Source of the DNA: Pseudomonadales bacterium
Lineage (GTDB): Bacteria > Pseudomonadota > Gammaproteobacteria > Pseudomonadales > Pseudohongiellaceae
DNA: 5,886 bases
Assembly: GCA_031277435.1 (NCBI GenBank)
Contig: JAITMI010000315.1
Location: 1 to 5,886 of the forward strand
Direction of reading: 5' to 3'
Shown here one piece after another: positions 4,965-5,886 of the stretch. The translations under genes were made by a program, and so were the position numbers. The notes below the pieces were generated by a model. It searched no databases, was not told the origin of the DNA, and worked only from the letters and a program-made list of their open reading frames with translations. How positions within the stretch are numbered: position 1 is the first letter of the stretch; each line of letters starts with the position of its first letter.

Positions 4965-5886
4965 ATGCAATCGGCCAATATTGTTCCACTACACACCCCT
5001 GGCGCGCGGCTGCTCGTTGGGCAGGCGCCGGCCATGCTGCTGTTGCGTCAGCGCATTGGCAAGATTGCGCGCAGTGTGGCGCCGGTATTTATTGGCGGTG
5101 AAACCGGTAGCGGCAAGGAGCTGGTCGCGCGCGCCTTACACGCGGAAAGTCCGCGCCGCGAGCGTCCGTTTGTCGCGGTCAATTGCGGCGCGATTCCGGC
5201 GGAATTATTGGAAAGCGAACTTTTCGGCCACTGCAAGGGCAGCTTCACTCATGCCGCGCAGGATCGTGAAGGCTTGTTCCTGGCGGCGCAGGGCGGCAGT
5301 TTGTTTCTCGATGAAGTGGCCGAGTTGCCGCTGCCGCTGCAAGCCAAACTGCTGCGCGCGGTGCAGGAACGCGCCATCCGGCCTCTGGGCGGCACGCGCG
5401 AAATCGCGGTGGATTTGCGCCTCATCAGCGCCAGCCACAAGGATTTGGCGCGCGAAGTGAGCGCTGGGCGGCTGCGGCAGGATCTTTATTACCGCCTCAA
5501 GGTTCTCAGCCTGTACGTGCCGCCGCTGCGCGAACGGCGCGAGGATTTACCGCTGTTGATCGAGCATATTCTGTACCGTTTGGCCCGCGAACTGCGCGCG
5601 CCGCCCTTCAGCCTGAGCCCTGACGCCTTGCAATGGCTCATGCGGCAAACCTTCCCCGGCAACGTGCGCGAACTCGAAAATCTCCTGCATCACGCCGCCG
5701 TATTGGCCGACGGTTCGCGTTTGGAAATATATGATTTTATGGAGCCCTCGATAAATTTCGCCACATCAACGCAGGCGGAAACACCGTCAAACGCCGCCTT
5801 CGCGCTCGATGGCAAACTCGACGCCTTGCAGCGCCAGGAAATTGAACAAGCGCTCAGCGCCCAGCGCTGGAACCGCAGCGCCGCCG
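4965..5886 (+). CDS. Sigma-54-type AAA+ transcriptional activator, PilR-like, lacking a receiver domain; 3' end outside the window
   Basis: The 307 visible residues start at an ATG with a strong ribosome site and run off the right edge. After only ~17 residues comes an AAA+ domain: Walker A GETGSGKE (45-52), Walker B SLFLDE (112-117), sensor I region SASHKD (155-160), arginine-finger segment RQDLYYRL (171-178) and sensor II PGNVRELEN (231-239). A linker (about 255-285) leads to the start of a Fis-type helix-turn-helix (EIEQALSAQRWNRSAA), cut by the window edge. Phrases such as IGKIARSVAPV, FVAVNCGAIP, RQDLYYRL and the final ALSAQRWNR are closely similar to Pseudomonas PilR, the activator of type IV pilin transcription. 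Unlike PilR there is no phosphoreceiver domain, and the upstream DNA holds a Uma2 gene rather than pilS. The sigma-54 contact loop GAFTGA reads GSFTHA (92-97). PilR itself has GSFTGA in my memory, so the unusual change is Gly to His at 96. The preceding GHEK is GHCK. Confidence 0.9.
   Translation, partial: MQSANIVPLHTPGARLLVGQAPAMLLLRQRIGKIARSVAPVFIGGETGSGKELVARALHAESPRRERPFVAVNCGAIPAELLESELFGHCKGSFTHAAQDREGLFLAAQGGSLFLDEVAELPLPLQAKLLRAVQERAIRPLGGTREIAVDLRLISASHKDLAREVSAGRLRQDLYYRLKVLSLYVPPLRERREDLPLLIEHILYRLARELRAPPFSLSPDALQWLMRQTFPGNVRELENLLHHAAVLADGSRLEIYDFMEPSINFATSTQAETPSNAAFALDGKLDALQRQEIEQALSAQRWNRSAA

Noticed and set aside
4405..4989. A 194-codon minus-strand frame opposite the Uma2 gene and its downstream region
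   Set aside because: It is antisense to a well-supported gene, has no recognisable domain, and reflects the low stop frequency of GC-rich DNA.
4894..5460. A 188-codon plus-strand frame starting at TTG 4894
   Set aside because: It runs one frame off the AAA+ activator, its protein is Arg/Cys-rich without motifs, and the true frame from 4965 shows a full set of Walker and sensor motifs.

Overview
The window reads like a chromosomal segment of a GC-rich Gram-negative bacterium, most likely a gammaproteobacterium. An apparent outer-membrane beta-barrel protein points that way, as do a Bcr/CflA-type drug exporter, a two-domain NAD synthetase, a PP0621-family small membrane protein and a regulator whose AAA+ domain closely resembles PilR of Pseudomonas. 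These assignments come from motifs and remembered family sequences; no database search was possible.

Layout. Positions 1-899 (+) hold the 3' part of a probable outer-membrane protein. A 12-TM MFS exporter follows 14 bp later (914-2152, +). It runs tail-to-tail into nadE (2124-3776, -), and the two coding regions overlap by 29 bp. An 87-bp divergent intergenic region carries a plausible sigma-70 promoter for nadE and leads into a small PP0621-family protein (3864-4115, +). A Uma2-family (DUF820) nuclease-like gene comes next (4240-4806, +). A 158-bp intergenic region follows, with two inverted repeats and an AT-rich patch. The window ends inside a sigma-54-type AAA+ activator (4965 to the edge, +).

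Three things deserve attention. (1) In NadE the glutaminase (nitrilase-like) domain appears to have lost its catalytic cysteine: Gly155 sits where the family has the Cys of the CED motif. Other glutamine-site residues are also changed, while the ATP-dependent synthetase domain looks intact. (2) The last gene is very like PilR from its AAA+ domain onward but has only about 17 residues before that domain, so there is no phosphoreceiver domain. No histidine kinase lies in front of it; a Uma2 gene sits there instead. (3) The sigma-54-contacting GAFTGA loop of this regulator reads GSFTHA. Together (2) and (3) suggest a remodelled or decaying PilS/PilR locus, or a regulator freed from phosphorylation control.

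I see no RNA genes, CRISPR arrays, insertion sequences or convincing intrinsic terminators.
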